From NCBI GenBank assembly GCA_014529385.2, contig CM043944.1:47966768-48030767 (forward strand): a DNA stretch of 64,000 nucleotides. The letters run 5' to 3'. Positions 44,839 to 57,197 of the stretch are shown one piece after another. The first letter of the stretch is position 1; the number at the start of each line of letters is the position of its first letter. The stretch is from Adiantum capillus-veneris. Its lineage: Eukaryota > Streptophyta > Polypodiopsida > Polypodiales > Pteridaceae. Position numbers and translations under genes: made by a program. The notes beneath the pieces were generated by a model. That model was not told the DNA's origin. It did not search any database and worked only from the letters and a program-made list of their open reading frames with translations.

Positions 44839-47800
44839 GTTTTGGTGCACGTCCTCATGTGCCGATGAAGCAAAACACGGTGACATGGTAGAAAGCAAGT
44901 CCATGGAAGAAATGTTGAGCTGCCAATTATAAGAACAAGTAATGAGCATAAAAGGCTAACAAGGATAGATCAATCATGAAGTACATTGAACAGTCATGCA
45001 AAAGTGAATTTTTTGCTTCTAAAAGATAGGTGAATCACAGTCCAAAACTAGATAACATAAAGCAAAAAAACACCCAAACTATCGTGAAGATTAAACCACT
45101 TGAAATTTCAGTTTTATGCATGAAACACAAGCAATCAATTATGACCCTAGGCTAATGCAAGGTCATAAACCTACTAGCCTAAAAACTATGTGACCAATCT
45201 TAATAAATTATTCAAGCCTATCATGTCTACGGGCTATAAAAAAGCTCCTAATCTATTAGTACATTGTCACAGATGTTTGAAGCTCATGGAAGATTTGTTT
45301 TTGTCATTCATTGAAAAAAGGAAAACACATCACGATGCTACCACCCCAAGGCAAGTCTAGGTGCAACTCTCGGCTCCTTGAACCCTCAAGAAGGTGTTCC
45401 AAAAGCCTACTAGCCTACCAAGGTGACGGCTAACCCCTATCAGCCCAAGACCTCGGTTTAAGGCCTTGACCAAGCGAGCCAAGGTGATTCCCCTCGCTTG
45501 CCAAGTGACAATAACGCGCTAGGCATAGAAATTTTCTTTTCATGTGTCTTGTAGCATTTTTGCTACTTTTTCTTTACACTTTTTACTTCATTGCTTCATT
45601 TTTTAGTACTTTTTTATTGCGTCCATTATGAGATGCTAATGGCAATTGGACTAAAGGAGTAAAGCCTAATCATAGCCCTAGGTCATGTTAAAAATGAATG
45701 GAGTATTAAGACTATCACTAAGAGTCTAGGACTAATGAGAAATGAACCTACAATGACCTAAGGTCAAGGCCAATTACCTATGATTAGCACACATAAAACC
45801 TAATTTTTTGATGAGTTAATATTCACAAAGCAAAGTGTTGAAACTTTAGTATGCCTAGCTTTTAAACATGAAAAATCCATAGCTTAGAAGCAAAAATTAC
45901 TTAAGCCAAGCATAGAGAACGGAGACATGAACAAAAAGAGCAAAATCGTGGAAGGATTACACCTATTCATACCCTTTGTGCATCCTTGAGCAAGCATCCT
46001 TTGTGTAGAGATGTCTCTTGATCCTTTTTATTTGCAAGAGAAGCTTTCTGAAGCTTAGTGTAAACACAAGCTCCAGAAGCCATTTATTGAAAGCCAAAAG
46101 CACACACAAGAAAACATTAATGAAAACCTAAAGCTAGGGTCTTGCATACTTGAATTTGCAAAAGGAAAAAAACCCAAGGGAAAAAAGTGCCTTTGGTTAT
46201 GCACATGGTGCTCTTTGTAGCAAATATGCATACACAACAACAACGAGAGAGAATGAGCTTCTACATAAGAAAATTTTACAATTTTTAGAGTCTCTCCTCA
46301 TGCATGATTCAAGATTTGATTAATTTCTAGCTCTAATAAAAGTGAAGATTTAAAGCAAGCCATGAGCTAGAAATAATGCAATTTTTGAATCAAATAAAGT
46401 GGCTCTCAAAAGCTGAATTTTACATTTTTAAAGCTTTCCAAAAAGTTGGTTAGCAACTAGCTCACATGAAATTTTCAATTTAAGAGCAATCTATGAGCTA
46501 GAGATGACTTCAACTTTTAATGGAATGATAGTAAACGGCCCTTAATAGCCAAATTTTGTACTTGATAGAACTTTAAAAATTTGAGTAAACACTAGCTCAA
46601 AATGAAAACATTTACTTTAGACCAAGCTATGAGCTAGCATGTATACGACTTTTAATCCAAATAATTGGAATGGCTCTAAATAGCCACATTTTTTGCAATG
46701 AAGTCCCCTTCTTGGATCAATAGAATTTTCAACCTTGCCAAGCCAAAAGTGGTGAGCCAAAATCGGGTGTGTGTGGGCTCGTTTTGTCTGCTTGCGCACT
46801 AGAGATCCGGCTTGTGAGTGTGAGCACGACTCGCGGGCATGGGCTGGCACAAGCTGCCAACTAGCTGTGGGGGACCAGCTTACTGAAGAGTATGTGTGTG
46901 TGTGTGTGTGTGTGCCGCCAGCAAGCATTGATTTTTTTAATTTTTTTTAATTTTTGAAAACTACCTCAAGAGGAGGTTTCCATAGTGGAATGCAAGAGAT
47001 CATGTTTGTAGCTCAGCTTCTAAGCATCAAAGGCAATTCATGAAACAATCTTTGTGAGCTAAAAGGTAATTCAAAGGTTCCCTCATCTTAAACTCAATCT
47101 TTAGCCAAAATTTTCCAAGTCCTGCGTCTTGCATCAAATCGACCTCAACATTGGTTGAAAATTCCTTGCAAATACCCAAAATTAAAGCTCAATCCAAAAA
47201 ATGATACCTAAATTGATTGCGAACTCAATCAATTACATAAATCATGCATGTTGTGGTATCATTTGTGATTTTTAGATTCCTCTTCAAGTCACTTAGTAAA
47301 GCACACATAAAATTTTGGTCCATTATTGATTAAAGTGCGTAAACCATTTGAAATTGATGCATCTCACACACTATTGAACTTTGCACACACTATTTGTGTT
47401 ATTGAATTTCAATGATTGCGACTGGTGAGTTGCTCATTTCAAATATCCAAACCATTCAAGCCCAATGAGGCTCGTCATTTTGATTTGTGAGGCGACATAC
47501 ATGAATTTGAATACAATTAAGCTCATAAATGAATGCAAAAAATGAATGCAACATTGCCATGCTCATCGTATGGATCAATCATTAGCATCGCAATATATTA
47601 AAAATCTCCACAATTGAGCATCAATTGAGTAATTTATCTAATTTTTGAGCCAATTTGAAAAACACACATATATTATTAGGCCAAATTAATCATCATAATT
47701 GGTAAAAAATACCAATTATTCATTCAAGCACCGGATTGCACATGCCATTGATTGGCGCACACACCCAAATTTAGGCCAAAATTTTATGCAACTATTCCAT

Positions 47801-48994
47801 CAATTTCACATTGTAATGCTCAAATTGCAAACTCAATTAAGCATAAGCGACTGCATGCATGCTTAATTTCTCAAAAAATAACACTATTTTGACCCAATCA
47901 AGCAATGCACATATTCAAAAATTAAGCACAAAAGTTCAAATTTGGCTCAATTGGCAATGCATTTAAGCTTAGACCTAATGATTGCACACACTTTTTATGA
48001 ATATTTCTCGATCAAAAATCATTTTGGTGCCCCCATTGACCATCAATCATTGAAAATCAAGTGGCCTTGGATGGGCACACACTCTCAAATTTTGCCCAAT
48101 ATTTTGGCATTTAGGCTTATCCAATGATTGAATTAGCATAGCATACACATCATTTACATGATTGCATACTCATGTATCATCAATTCTATCAATTTCTATG
48201 ATGCACATACTCAAGATTAGGTGCATACACACTTGAATTTTATGACAGTTTTTTTTCTCTTTGGTGTATTACACACACAATGATTTTTATGCACACACAT
48301 GAATTCTTGGTGAGAAATAACCATTATCTTGACACACACAAAGTTCATTAGTAAAAAATTTGACCATCAATTTCATTCCAAGTGTATCAAATTAGGTGGA
48401 AAGTGTAGGTCAATTCATTTACACACCTAATTTTAGCAGATAATTAGCACATTGAACCACATTAATCAATCAATAATTGACATGAGCAATTGAGTGCACT
48501 TACATCGTAATCACACTCCAAGCTATTCCTTTGCTTCACGCGAAGACGCATCATTGCACACACGTGTGTGCACCATCAAATCGGCTCCAAAATTGACCAT
48601 CGTAGGCCAAAAATCAAACACTCAAATCATCAAATTAGGCATAAATTAGCACAATTAACTTGATTAGAGTGATGATTCCACCTCTTAAAAGGGGAAATAA
48701 CATACATTACACTTCAATGTTAGCGGTTAGGTTAGCAAGTTAGTATAAAATTAGCATGAAATTAGTACAATTAGCATGGAAATGAAGCAAAATTAGCAAG
48801 GGTTAATATGAAATTAGTGAAATTGGGGGTGGAATTGAGGGTTTGGGGTATTCATAACTCAAAATTAGCATCAATTACTTGCACAACATCATCAAATCAA
48901 ACCAAAATTGAGTTACACACATTCAAAAACCGAGAATTTAGTAGTGAAATTACTCTATTCTAAACATCATAAACTCACTAGCTTAGGTTATCGA
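44839..48994 (-). other. Element G internal region, non-coding
   Basis: 4.2 kb of AT-rich sequence without frames above about 100 codons. It has a (GT)n at 46891-46914 and scattered cacaca runs. No Gag, protease, RT or integrase motif was found on either strand, and no H-type palindrome. Confidence 0.75.
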
Positions 48995-49012
48995 TCCCTG
49001 GCAACGGCGCCA
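48995..49012 (-). promoter_or_regulatory. Primer-binding site of G, tRNA-Asp type
   Basis: Minus strand TGGCGCCGTTGCCAGGGA, two bases inside the LTR end ...CCAAACA. Confidence 0.92.
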
Positions 49013-49014
49013 AA

Positions 49015-49983
49015 TGTTTGGAGACGTTGTAGCAACAACCTAATCGCAACCCACACAAAATTATCAAATTCGTGGATCGGCAACCCGACTAGGGCATGGA
49101 AGCACGAACATCAGATGAATAGAAATAGAGGATTCAAGAGAACACCTCTCCAATGCAAGTAGAGATTAGCCATGGCAAGACTAACTCTAATCATACTCTA
49201 ATCTCTAATCAATCAACTCCTACACACATCAAGTCCATCGAATTCCGATTTACCATAGACTAGAAACCCAAGCACACTAATGATAAGTACGCACTAATTA
49301 CATCGGTGTTGGCCTCTCCAATCAACACATGTCAATCACGGCACTTCATCAATAGTTATACACACAAGGTGAATGGTGCTAGAGTTTCATAAAACCTATC
49401 TACACACAAGCAAACAATAAGGCACACACACTCATTACAAGATTAAGACCCAACTTAATCAACCTAATTAGTGATGATAAATATCACCAATCAAATGCTT
49501 ATAAAAGAATATGAGTGGTTAATAGCAAGAAGTACATACCTCTCTCAAATCTAGAACAATGAGAGTGTAATACTAGTTCATGACATAATGAAATATAGAG
49601 AAGAAGTAGACTAATGAGAAAATAGGAATTAGATTAATCAAGAAGAGCTTACTCTAATTACAATGGATTAGCACTAGCCTCTTAAGCATGGGCATCAAAC
49701 TCAAGGATAAGCCATAGAGTGAACACTCAAGAGAGAGAGAGAGAGCTCTCAAAAGTGGATCCTCAAGAATGAAGCCTCCTTGCATAAGGCTTCCTTTTAA
49801 AGGCTTTCACCACAATTCCTTCTACTATGGGTTTAATCTTGAGCCCTCTAACTAGCATATACAGCTTTGGAACTCCCAATGAGCCCAAGACTTATACAAA
49901 GTGAGTGGGAAATATTGTGACATCCATAGCATATCTCCCGCTTAATGCATAACCGGTGTAGCCTGTGTTAGCCGCTGCTAACA
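49015..49983 (-). repeat. Element G 5' LTR (969 bp)
   Basis: On the plus strand TGTTTGGAGACGTTG ... GCCGCTGCTAACA. The outer end forms a short inverted repeat (TGTTAGC/GCTAACA), like the outer end of the LTR of H. Confidence 0.88.
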
Positions 49984-50228
49984 GTAAGCAAGGAGATGTT
50001 GTAGAAACTATGGAGAAAGATCTAAAAGGATAGGGAGCTGGAAAAGTGAAGTTGATGCTGCACATCAAGAAAGAGATTACAATACTCAAAAGAGAGATTC
50101 AAGCTTGTAAAGAGAGCAAAAGAGGGGTAGGGAACCTTGATCAAGGAAGGAGATGTTGGAGCTATGAGAGAAAGAGGTTGTACATAAGAACATGTTAGAA
50201 ATCTAAAATGATGTGTGGTAGGCTCCTT

Positions 50229-50262
<34 letters not shown>
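49984..50262. other. Spacer between G and E, ending in (GA)n
   Basis: Purine-rich plus strand without recognised coding. A (GA)n run at about 50229-50263 ends exactly at the LTR remnant of E. Confidence 0.5.
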
Positions 50263-50265
<3 letters not shown>

Positions 50266-50671
50266 ATGGAAATGGCCTATGAACTTTGAGAGTAGCGGAA
50301 TTAAGAGAATTAAAGTGAGCATTTTTGTGAGATTACTTTGAGAACATGGAGGGTGAACTTAATTGATGGTAGCAACATAAACATAGTAAATTAACTTGGC
50401 ATGAACAATACTTTTGCAAGAGAAAGAGTATTAGAGACATGACAATAATTGAGGACCGGATTTACTTGGAGCCGATCCCCCCTCCAAAAGGCGTTTCTCC
50501 CATCAAGAGAGACTTTGTTACAATACAATCTTTATGTTCCTTGTGACCTTGGTGATGCTATGAAGATAGAAAGCTTCATGCATCATGAGCTTAACATAAA
50601 CTTTGCAAAAAGCATTAACTATCCCAAGTCTCAGTCCCAAGGCCTCAAACACCTTTGAAGGTGGAGAGAGA
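50263..50671 (-). repeat. Element E partial 3' LTR
   Basis: Matches about 52122-52540 of the 5' LTR (taatggaaatggcctatgaac ... aaggtggagagag). The outer TG is lost in the adjoining (GA)n run. Confidence 0.8.
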
Positions 50672-51708
50672 ACTAGGCCGTCAGGATTTGACATACTCGG
50701 CCATTTCTTCAGGTAATCCCGAACAAAATTGTTGCTTTTGCTCAGCGAAGTCTATCTTTTGGAAGACAGTAGCCTTGAGATGTAAATTCCAAAACTTGTC
50801 CACATATTTGTGAATAGACTCATGTGAGAGAAGCTTCACACTGCGCCATTCGGTAAGTACTTTGTCCTTTGTATCGCTTGCAAGGAATTGCTTCATGATG
50901 GAAACTCATAGAGTTTTCCATGTCTTTGGGGCGTCACCATTGCCACGAAGGATAGCCCACCATTGACAAGCCAATTTTTGGATGTGCATAGCTACATGGC
51001 ATAGCTAGGAGGATCCGTGAAACCCTCGTCTCCAAAGGCCGCATCAAATTGTTGGATGAAGTCCAATACTTTGTCGGTGGCACCAACGGTGCCATCATAG
51101 GTGAGGAAAGAGATACTCTTTCCTCCCTCTTTGAACTTCTTGAGCTTTTGTGATCTTTGCCATGTAGGGTATGATTTGTGATGTCCTCCCCTCTTGCATT
51201 CTCTAGGAGAATAGCCATAGCTTTTGTCGGGAGAGGAGGAAGGTGAAGAAAAAGGAGAAGAGGGTGACCTCTTTCTTGACCTTTTCTTCCTTTGTTTCCT
51301 CTCTTGCCTTTCGAAGTGACGAGGAGAAGGACTATGTGTTGACCGTTTCCTCTTGGGAGGAGTTGGCGATCGTCTAGATTGCCGTCTTGGTGGAGCCACA
51401 TCTTTAGAGGAACTTAGGGATTCATTAATTTCTTGTTCTTTGGATTCCTCATCTCGTATGGGAGAGAGTCTTATTTTGGGGGTCTCATCAAGAGGCCTCC
51501 TAAGCTCTCTCTCCTCTTGGAGAGGAAGGAAAATCCCATAAGCACGAAGTTGTTGAGTAACTTTGGCTTGCAAAGTAGGGTTGCCCATAGCTTGATGCAA
51601 CCTAGTAACAAGATAATTGATAAACATGGGGGCATCATCATTAGCACCTTCATGTGCAAAATCAAAGTTATCGATGTTCATTCTACTCTCTTGGTTATTG
51701 TCAGCCAT
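50672..51708 (-). pseudogene. Element E Gag with Arg/Ser-rich region, truncated
   Basis: ATG at 51708 starts a 238-codon open frame to 50992: an N-terminal helical part (DAPMFINYLVTRLHQAMGN), then an Arg/Ser-rich tract (RRQSRRSPTPPKRKRS, KRSRKRSPSSP), then TYDGTVGATDKV and FDAAFGDEGF. A frameshift follows; the core continues in 50896-50681 (MKQFLASDTKDKV, FWNLHLKATV) up to AEYVK. It is then fused to LTR sequence near 50671, losing the knuckle and everything after. The RS-like tract is more intact than in A, giving the best view of it. Confidence 0.85.
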
Positions 51709-52102
51709 GCTAATTATACTTATGTCTTTACTTAGTGTATTCTTTGGAAACTCAAAACCTTAGCTGCTACTCCTCTTAGCCTTTGAAAATAAGCACTTAC
51801 ATATCTACAACAACGGCTCGAATTGGTTAATTATAGAGAGTAGGGATGGGTCTAACATAGCAGAATTGTCGAGGAATAGCTTCTTTCGGACTTCTTATGG
51901 CTCAATAGTGGTAAAGCCTATGCAAGCTTAAAAAGACTCCATTATTAAGACCAAAGCTCCCGAGGTGTACACCATAACCCACATAGTGGGCTCAACAAAA
52001 TCGATAATAGATCCCAATCCCACTTACCCTAATATAATTAACAAAATCAACCATTAGTAGGCTACTTAAGGACCTCTCTTCTTAAGCAAGAAAAGAGATA
52101 CC

Positions 52103-52118
52103 AAATGCTATGAAACCA
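52103..52118 (-). promoter_or_regulatory. Primer-binding site of E, decayed iMet type
   Basis: Minus strand TGGTTTCATAGC, two changes from TGGTATCAGAGC, next to the LTR end ...CCATTACA. Confidence 0.8.
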
Positions 52119-52119
52119 A

Positions 52120-52861
52120 TGTAATGGAAATGGCCTATGAACTTTGAGAATAACGGAATTAAGAGAATTGGAGTGAGCATTTTTGTGAGGTTAATTTGAG
52201 AACATGGAGGGTGAACTTAATTGATGGTAGCAACATAAACATAGTACTTAATTAACTTGGCATGAACAATACTTTTGCAAGAGAGAGAGTATTAGAGAAC
52301 ATGACAATAGTTGAGGACCGGATTTACTTGGAGCTGGTCCCACCTCCAAAAGGCATTTGTATTATAGATTCTCCTATCAAGAGAGACTTTGTTACAATAC
52401 AATCTTTGTGTTCCTTGTGACCTTGGTGATGCTATGAATATGGAAAACTTCATGCATCACGAGCTTAACATAAACTTTGCAAAAAGCATTAACTATCCCA
52501 AGCCTCAGTCCCAAGACCTCAAACACCTTGGAAGGTGGAGAGAGCTAGCGGGGAATGAGGGTAGGGAAGAGGAAGAAGAAACATTCCATAGGAGAAAGAA
52601 ATAATTACTCACTTATCATCACTCTTCTTGCTTAGCATAGCATAATAGCATAGTAATGAAGATGAAGAAGATGGCAAGCTTAAGCATTGAAGCATGGCTC
52701 TTCATTGGATTTGCATTCCATAGCCAAGAGTGTTGGTGTAGGCTCTCCACTTCTCAACAAAATTGGAGAAGGAGATGGAGCTCTTTCATTTTGCACTCCA
52801 CACAAATGAGAGAATGTGTGTGTGTGTGGGAGAGTATAACCCCCCCTCTCATGCTTGGTCC

Positions 52862-52899
<38 letters not shown>

Positions 52900-53572
52900 T
52901 TATTTTATTATTTCGTTTGGACATGTGTCCTCTTTTTCCTCGTTGAGAGAAAGAACTCAATTATTTATTTATATGTATCTAAATTCTCATTGGATGGACC
53001 CTTCAAAACCTGTTCGACAACATTCAAACACATCATGAGGGCCACATGTGGAGGATCATTTGAACATGTGTCTTTTGTGCTTATTAAGTCATTTGGTTGA
53101 ATGGAATCCTTCAAAGACTTAATCAATCAAGCATAGAAATGTTAATGGCTCTTGAGAGTTATCTTTGAATTGAATTCTTCAAGAACTTTAGTCATTTAAG
53201 CATTTGAGAAACATCTCAAGCTTTTGCATAAGGTTCCCACTAACACTTAGCAAGCCAACAAGCACCTCATGCTTGGGTAGGATTCCCACCTCAAGGTCTT
53301 GCCTAAGGTTTGCCTAAGGTCAAAAGACTTTTGAACACTAATTTTTGGAGGTCTTTAATGAAGTTAACCCTATGGACTTTAAACTCCATTAGGTAGCATT
53401 GCTCTTTAACATACCATCTCTCATTTGGACCCCTTTTAACCTTGGCCCCGTGTTGAGACAGATCCATAAACACATGTCTATATTCTAACCCTTGTTCCCA
53501 TTTATTCTCCCACATTAAATGATCAATTTAATATGAGAAAATCATTTGGGTTGGTTAGATATTAGGTTTTAT

Positions 53573-53576
<4 letters not shown>
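52120..53576 (-). repeat. 5' LTR of element E
   Basis: On the plus strand TGTAATGGAAATGG ... TTATGACA. Homologous to the LTR of A. It contains a (GT)n at 52815-52828 and (CT)n at about 52864-52896. The outer end runs into (CA)n. Confidence 0.85.

Positions 53577-53618
<42 letters not shown>
53574..53618. repeat. (CA)n microsatellite grown at the LTR end of E
   Basis: About 22 CA units begin at the terminal ...TGACA of the LTR, so the LTR end is itself the first repeat. Confidence 0.9.
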
Positions 53619-53619
<1 letters not shown>

Positions 53620-54164
53620 AGGATAACGATTGCAAATATGCACTTTACAGCCAGTGAGGGGAGAGAAAGAGAGCTTGGAAAACTTTTGAAGGGAAAACAA
53701 GAAGAACAGAGAGAACACAATGAGGGAATAAGAGAGGGAAACTTTAAATATTTGAAAATTGAAAAAATACTATTTAGAGGGAGAGTAACTCCAAGCAAAT
53801 CTAGTAAAATCTACACATACTCTTCATTAAAAAAAGCAAAAGTATTTTTATATAAGCATGTCTAAGATATCTATCCGACCATTCTAGCCTGGGGTCAAAT
53901 CTTGATCAAGTTTTAAGTATTTCCTTAAATTTCCAAATAAAGAGGCCCTCCCATACCCCATTCTCTTCCTAGTCATTAGGAGTTGTTTCTTCCAACGTAT
54001 GACACAACTGCAATGATGTATGCGTGATGTAAAAATGGTTTTGACATAGACTAGAGAGGTGGCTGAGTATGCCAATGACAATGATGTGAAGTTTCCCCTT
54101 AGCATTCCTCTTGATCTTATGTTTTTGAAAGGCATCACTTCCTTGCAGTGGTTGTTAAGTAGAG
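53619..54164. other. Unrecognised spacer
   Basis: A plus frame (53638-53865) is Glu/Lys/Arg-rich (RERELGKLLKGKQEEQREHNE) and could be a coil or chance purine-rich coding. No other feature recognised. Confidence 0.3.
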
Positions 54165-54429
54165 ATGAGATCTTTTGTGTCACACCATATTGTGAGTGGT
54201 TTAGTGCTTTCTCTAGGGGGAGGCTTGTTCAAGTACACTTGGCCAATGGCGTGTACTGACATTGCAGGTGTAGGAGTTGTACACATGCCATTAACTAGAG
54301 GTGCATCGTATACACTAGGACATGTGCGTTGTGTTCCTGAGATTGTGCAAAGTCTAATCTCACTGAGATGCTTGAGAGATAGTGGATGTCATGTACTGCT
54401 TGGAGAGCAATCATTTCATTTGCAGTAGG
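54165..54429 (+). pseudogene. Copia element L: protease region
   Basis: Two plus frames read VTPYCEWFSAFSRGRLVQVHLANG and then IAGVGVVHMPLTRGASYTLGHVRCVPEIVQSLISLRCLRDSGCHVLLGEQSFHL. This is the copia protease and pre-integrase junction: the 'H-x-T-P' after the active site, the glide HLANG/HLADG and the (V)P-x-(I/L)-x-x-SLIS segment. The catalytic DSG itself is destroyed just upstream. A frameshift lies near 54260. Nothing clear of integrase or RT follows before the LTR at 55289. Confidence 0.7.
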
Positions 54430-55286
54430 GTTCCCTAGAAATCGTGTGTAGAAATCGTGTGAACAGCTAGGAGCTACATCGTTATCCATTATTTGTTTTT
54501 ATGTAAGAAACGGCATGATCTTGATTACAATACTAACATGTGATGAGAAAGAGACAAGACATGTTTCATTTGTGGGTCAGCTCTAGTAGGCTCAGGAGGC
54601 AAGGCATTTAGTTGTGCAGAACATGTCAATGGAGTCTCGAAAACCAAAGGTAGAGCGAGAGTGCTCTAGTGAGACACAATAGGCATTGTCAAAGTCGGTG
54701 CGGGCATAAGTAGAGTGGGTTTGCTCCCTAGAGACACAAACAGAGATGGATGACATGGAGTTTTTGATATGCTTATGCTAGAGGCTGATATGGTGATGCA
54801 TGATAGGTTGATACATCTATGGATGACCAAAAGATCATCCCGGTATCAGGTATGACACATATATACATGATGAGTTGTCCTAAGGATGTAGAGTATGTAG
54901 ATATCTTTTAGGTGTCTAGGATAACTAGGGTTGCATAGATTTTGTTAGCATTTGAATGTCTCATTTACAACCTATGAATGTCGAGATCGTACCTAACAAT
55001 TGCAATGTGAGCATTTGTAGCAAGGATTGTCAGCCATACAATGGCTGACACTAGCATGACACATTGTGGAGATATGCATGTCATTACGGGATACCTTCAG
55101 GATATGCATGTAGGCCCTAACATGAATACACATGCTTGCCTATCACCAGAGCCAATACGGTTGTATATAGATTGAGTGAGCAATCCGGTGGGTGTGGGTT
55201 GAGAGAGTTTCTCACCTTTATCTTGTACATACTAATAGTTTACCAAGTAGGACCCACTCATCGGCACATTTGATTTTAAGTGGGAG
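54430..55286 (+). pseudogene. Copia element L: decayed internal region and polypurine tract
   Basis: No clear frame; short pieces only. It ends in aagtgggag (55278-55286), the usual copia polypurine tract. Too short to hold a whole pol, so most of it has been deleted. Confidence 0.5.
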
Positions 55287-55288
55287 TA

Positions 55289-56250
55289 TGTTGGGGTAAA
55301 GGTAGGATGTGTATCACCCCAAGGAATAGACACGTGGGATGCGGCTTACTACTTCCCACTAATGACTGAATGACTCATTATGGCTAACCTTAGTCTTTGA
55401 TAGATAGTCAGTGCATTCTGCACTAAAATTCACGGTTGCTTGAAGCTTCCTACTCTACATGCATTGGTACGCTTTCGTTGATCATGCAGGGTGTCCAAAG
55501 GGAACTTCATACTAGTGTGGTAAGGATACTGAAACATTCATCTTGCTGCAAGGTGCACGATCTTTCAAGGTTGTGATGAGGACCAATTCCTCGCTCCCAA
55601 CCACCACGGTTCTAAGATGGAAAATCTCCGCTTCAAGGATGGAATTAATATTTTATAGAAGCTCAGGGTGGGGAGAGAGTAGAGGAGGTGGAAGTTTCTA
55701 CGACACTCTGAACACCCATGGGGTACTCAAGAAAGAGTTGGGTTTGCTAAGCTCTAGGGACTCTTGAATGACTCCTTCTACATGTATGTGGGGGAGAGTC
55801 ACCTTTGCTACTCGAGTGCTCATTGATCAAGAATAGGAATGTGGAGTACTTTGATAGAAATCTTGTGCCTGCCTTTCTGTTTTTGACTTGCGTCACCTCC
55901 ACATTAGTTAACTATACAACGTGGTTTGCCTCACTCCTCGAATAATTGCAGTTATTGCTTGAAGGATCGATCTCCTTGTTGTATGTGGAGTAATAGATTA
56001 CATTGCACCCACCGGCCGAGGTAGCCAGGTGCACTTTACAATGTATGTATAAAAGTATGCCAAGAAGACAGATGGTGTACTTTACAATGTACGTATAAAA
56101 GTATGCCAAGGTTTTTGAGAAGGTGTCTTGATGGAGGCTAAAGTTGGCTTTGAGGTCGGGGTGGGAGGTGAGATATTCAAAGATGTCCTAGCAACCCTCT
56201 TAGTCGATCTCCATGAGGAAAACGAAGAATGCTTTGTGGGCATGCATGAA
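55289..56250 (+). repeat. Copia element L: 3' LTR, right end uncertain
   Basis: Starts TGTTGGGGTAAAGG right after the polypurine tract. TATAAAAG boxes occur at 56047 and 56095. No second LTR copy is in the window, so the end is a guess. Confidence 0.5.
56029..56110 (+). repeat. Duplicated 36-bp segment with a TATAAAAG box
   Basis: 56029-56064 and 56075-56110 are nearly identical (gtgcactttacaatg...tataaaagtatgccaag) and 10 bp apart. Each holds a TATAAAAG, in a fitting place for an LTR promoter. Confidence 0.75.
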
Positions 56251-57116
56251 AAATGAGGGGCAATAGGCTCTTTTTATAGCCTTTTAAATGGCCAGCCAAA
56301 TTAAAATTTGGAGCTATACACTATCAAAACCAAAATTTTCATAGCACACAAGTATATACAAAAGCACTTGACTATATATAAAATAATTAAGTGAAGGCGA
56401 GCATGATTTGCACTTGACAAATGTACATTCATTGATAGATTTTGATCAATTCGTCATTACAAAAGAGTCAAGATTTTGCCATGTTTAGTCTAACTATCAT
56501 TTGAAAACTAGCTCTCTCCTACATCATGAATCTTCAATCTTTGTAGTTTCCTCCTCCTACTTGGCTATCTACATTGACAAAATCATTGAAAAAATTCAAT
56601 ATATGCTCATAGAAATAAAGCTTGGAATCTATACTATATATGAACCAAATTAAATTTTTCAAGGAAGGAGAGACCCTTCATGTTGTGTCGCTAGTTGTTT
56701 CACTCAAAAGAAAACCTTTCTAAAATGCAAAAGGGAGAGTAAGATTGTAAGCATAACAAGCAACTTTTTAGCTTTTATTAGAATGTAAAATCAAAAGAAT
56801 TTCCTTTTTTTTAGTAGTAGAAAGTGTTTTAGTAATAGAAAGTCAAAGACTTTCTACTCTACATATTGGTTTAAATGCACATAACAAAAAGCAGATAAAT
56901 TTAGTGGAGATTTTAATGAGAATTTAATTTTTGAAGATATAATTGGATTTATCTTTTCAAAGGTTTTTTTAAGACCAATATTGATATTTTTTTAAAAAAG
57001 TTTTTATTTCTTTTAAGAGATTGAAAAAAAAGCTCGTGTGGTGTCGACTTGGGGTGGTTTCACTTTGAGAAAATACATGCAAATGAAGGAGTAGTTATCC
57101 ATGTTATTGACCATGA

Positions 57117-57119
<3 letters not shown>
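56251..57119. other. AT-rich spacer, nothing recognised
   Basis: No frame, repeat or element boundary could be supported. Confidence 0.4.

Positions 57120-57191
<72 letters not shown>
57120..57191. repeat. (GT)n(GA)n microsatellite
   Basis: About 16 GT then about 20 GA units. Confidence 0.95.

Positions 57192-57197
<6 letters not shown>

Larger units (their letters stand above)
43872..49983 (-). mobile_element. Element G: non-coding LTR retrotransposon (LARD-like)
   Basis: Two direct repeats of about 967 bp (43872-44838 and 49015-49983) with TG...CA ends flank 4.2 kb. An Asp-type primer site lies just inside the right repeat on the minus strand, so the right LTR is the 5' LTR. The internal region has no gag or pol motif and no long frame. 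This is the definition of a large retrotransposon derivative. The LTRs differ by only a few percent by eye, so insertion is fairly recent and must have used proteins from another element. The left LTR lacks the last 9 bp (ctgctaaca) present on the right. Confidence 0.85.
50263..53576 (-). mobile_element. Element E: deletion derivative of the A subfamily
   Basis: On the minus strand: full 5' LTR (53576-52120), primer site, Gag (51708 to about 50672), then directly the last 409 bp of the 3' LTR (50671-50263). All of pol and the first part of the 3' LTR are missing, so a deletion joined Gag to the LTR. Sister of A, with fewer stops in Gag. Confidence 0.85.

Noticed and set aside
46617-46928. 103-codon minus frame inside G
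   Set aside because: Includes a (CA)n-derived Thr-His run and has no conserved motif; G is otherwise non-coding.
55289-55310. Same LTR family as copia F (17352)
   Set aside because: Only the first 15 bases (TGTTGGGG.TAAAGG) agree; the rest does not align by eye.
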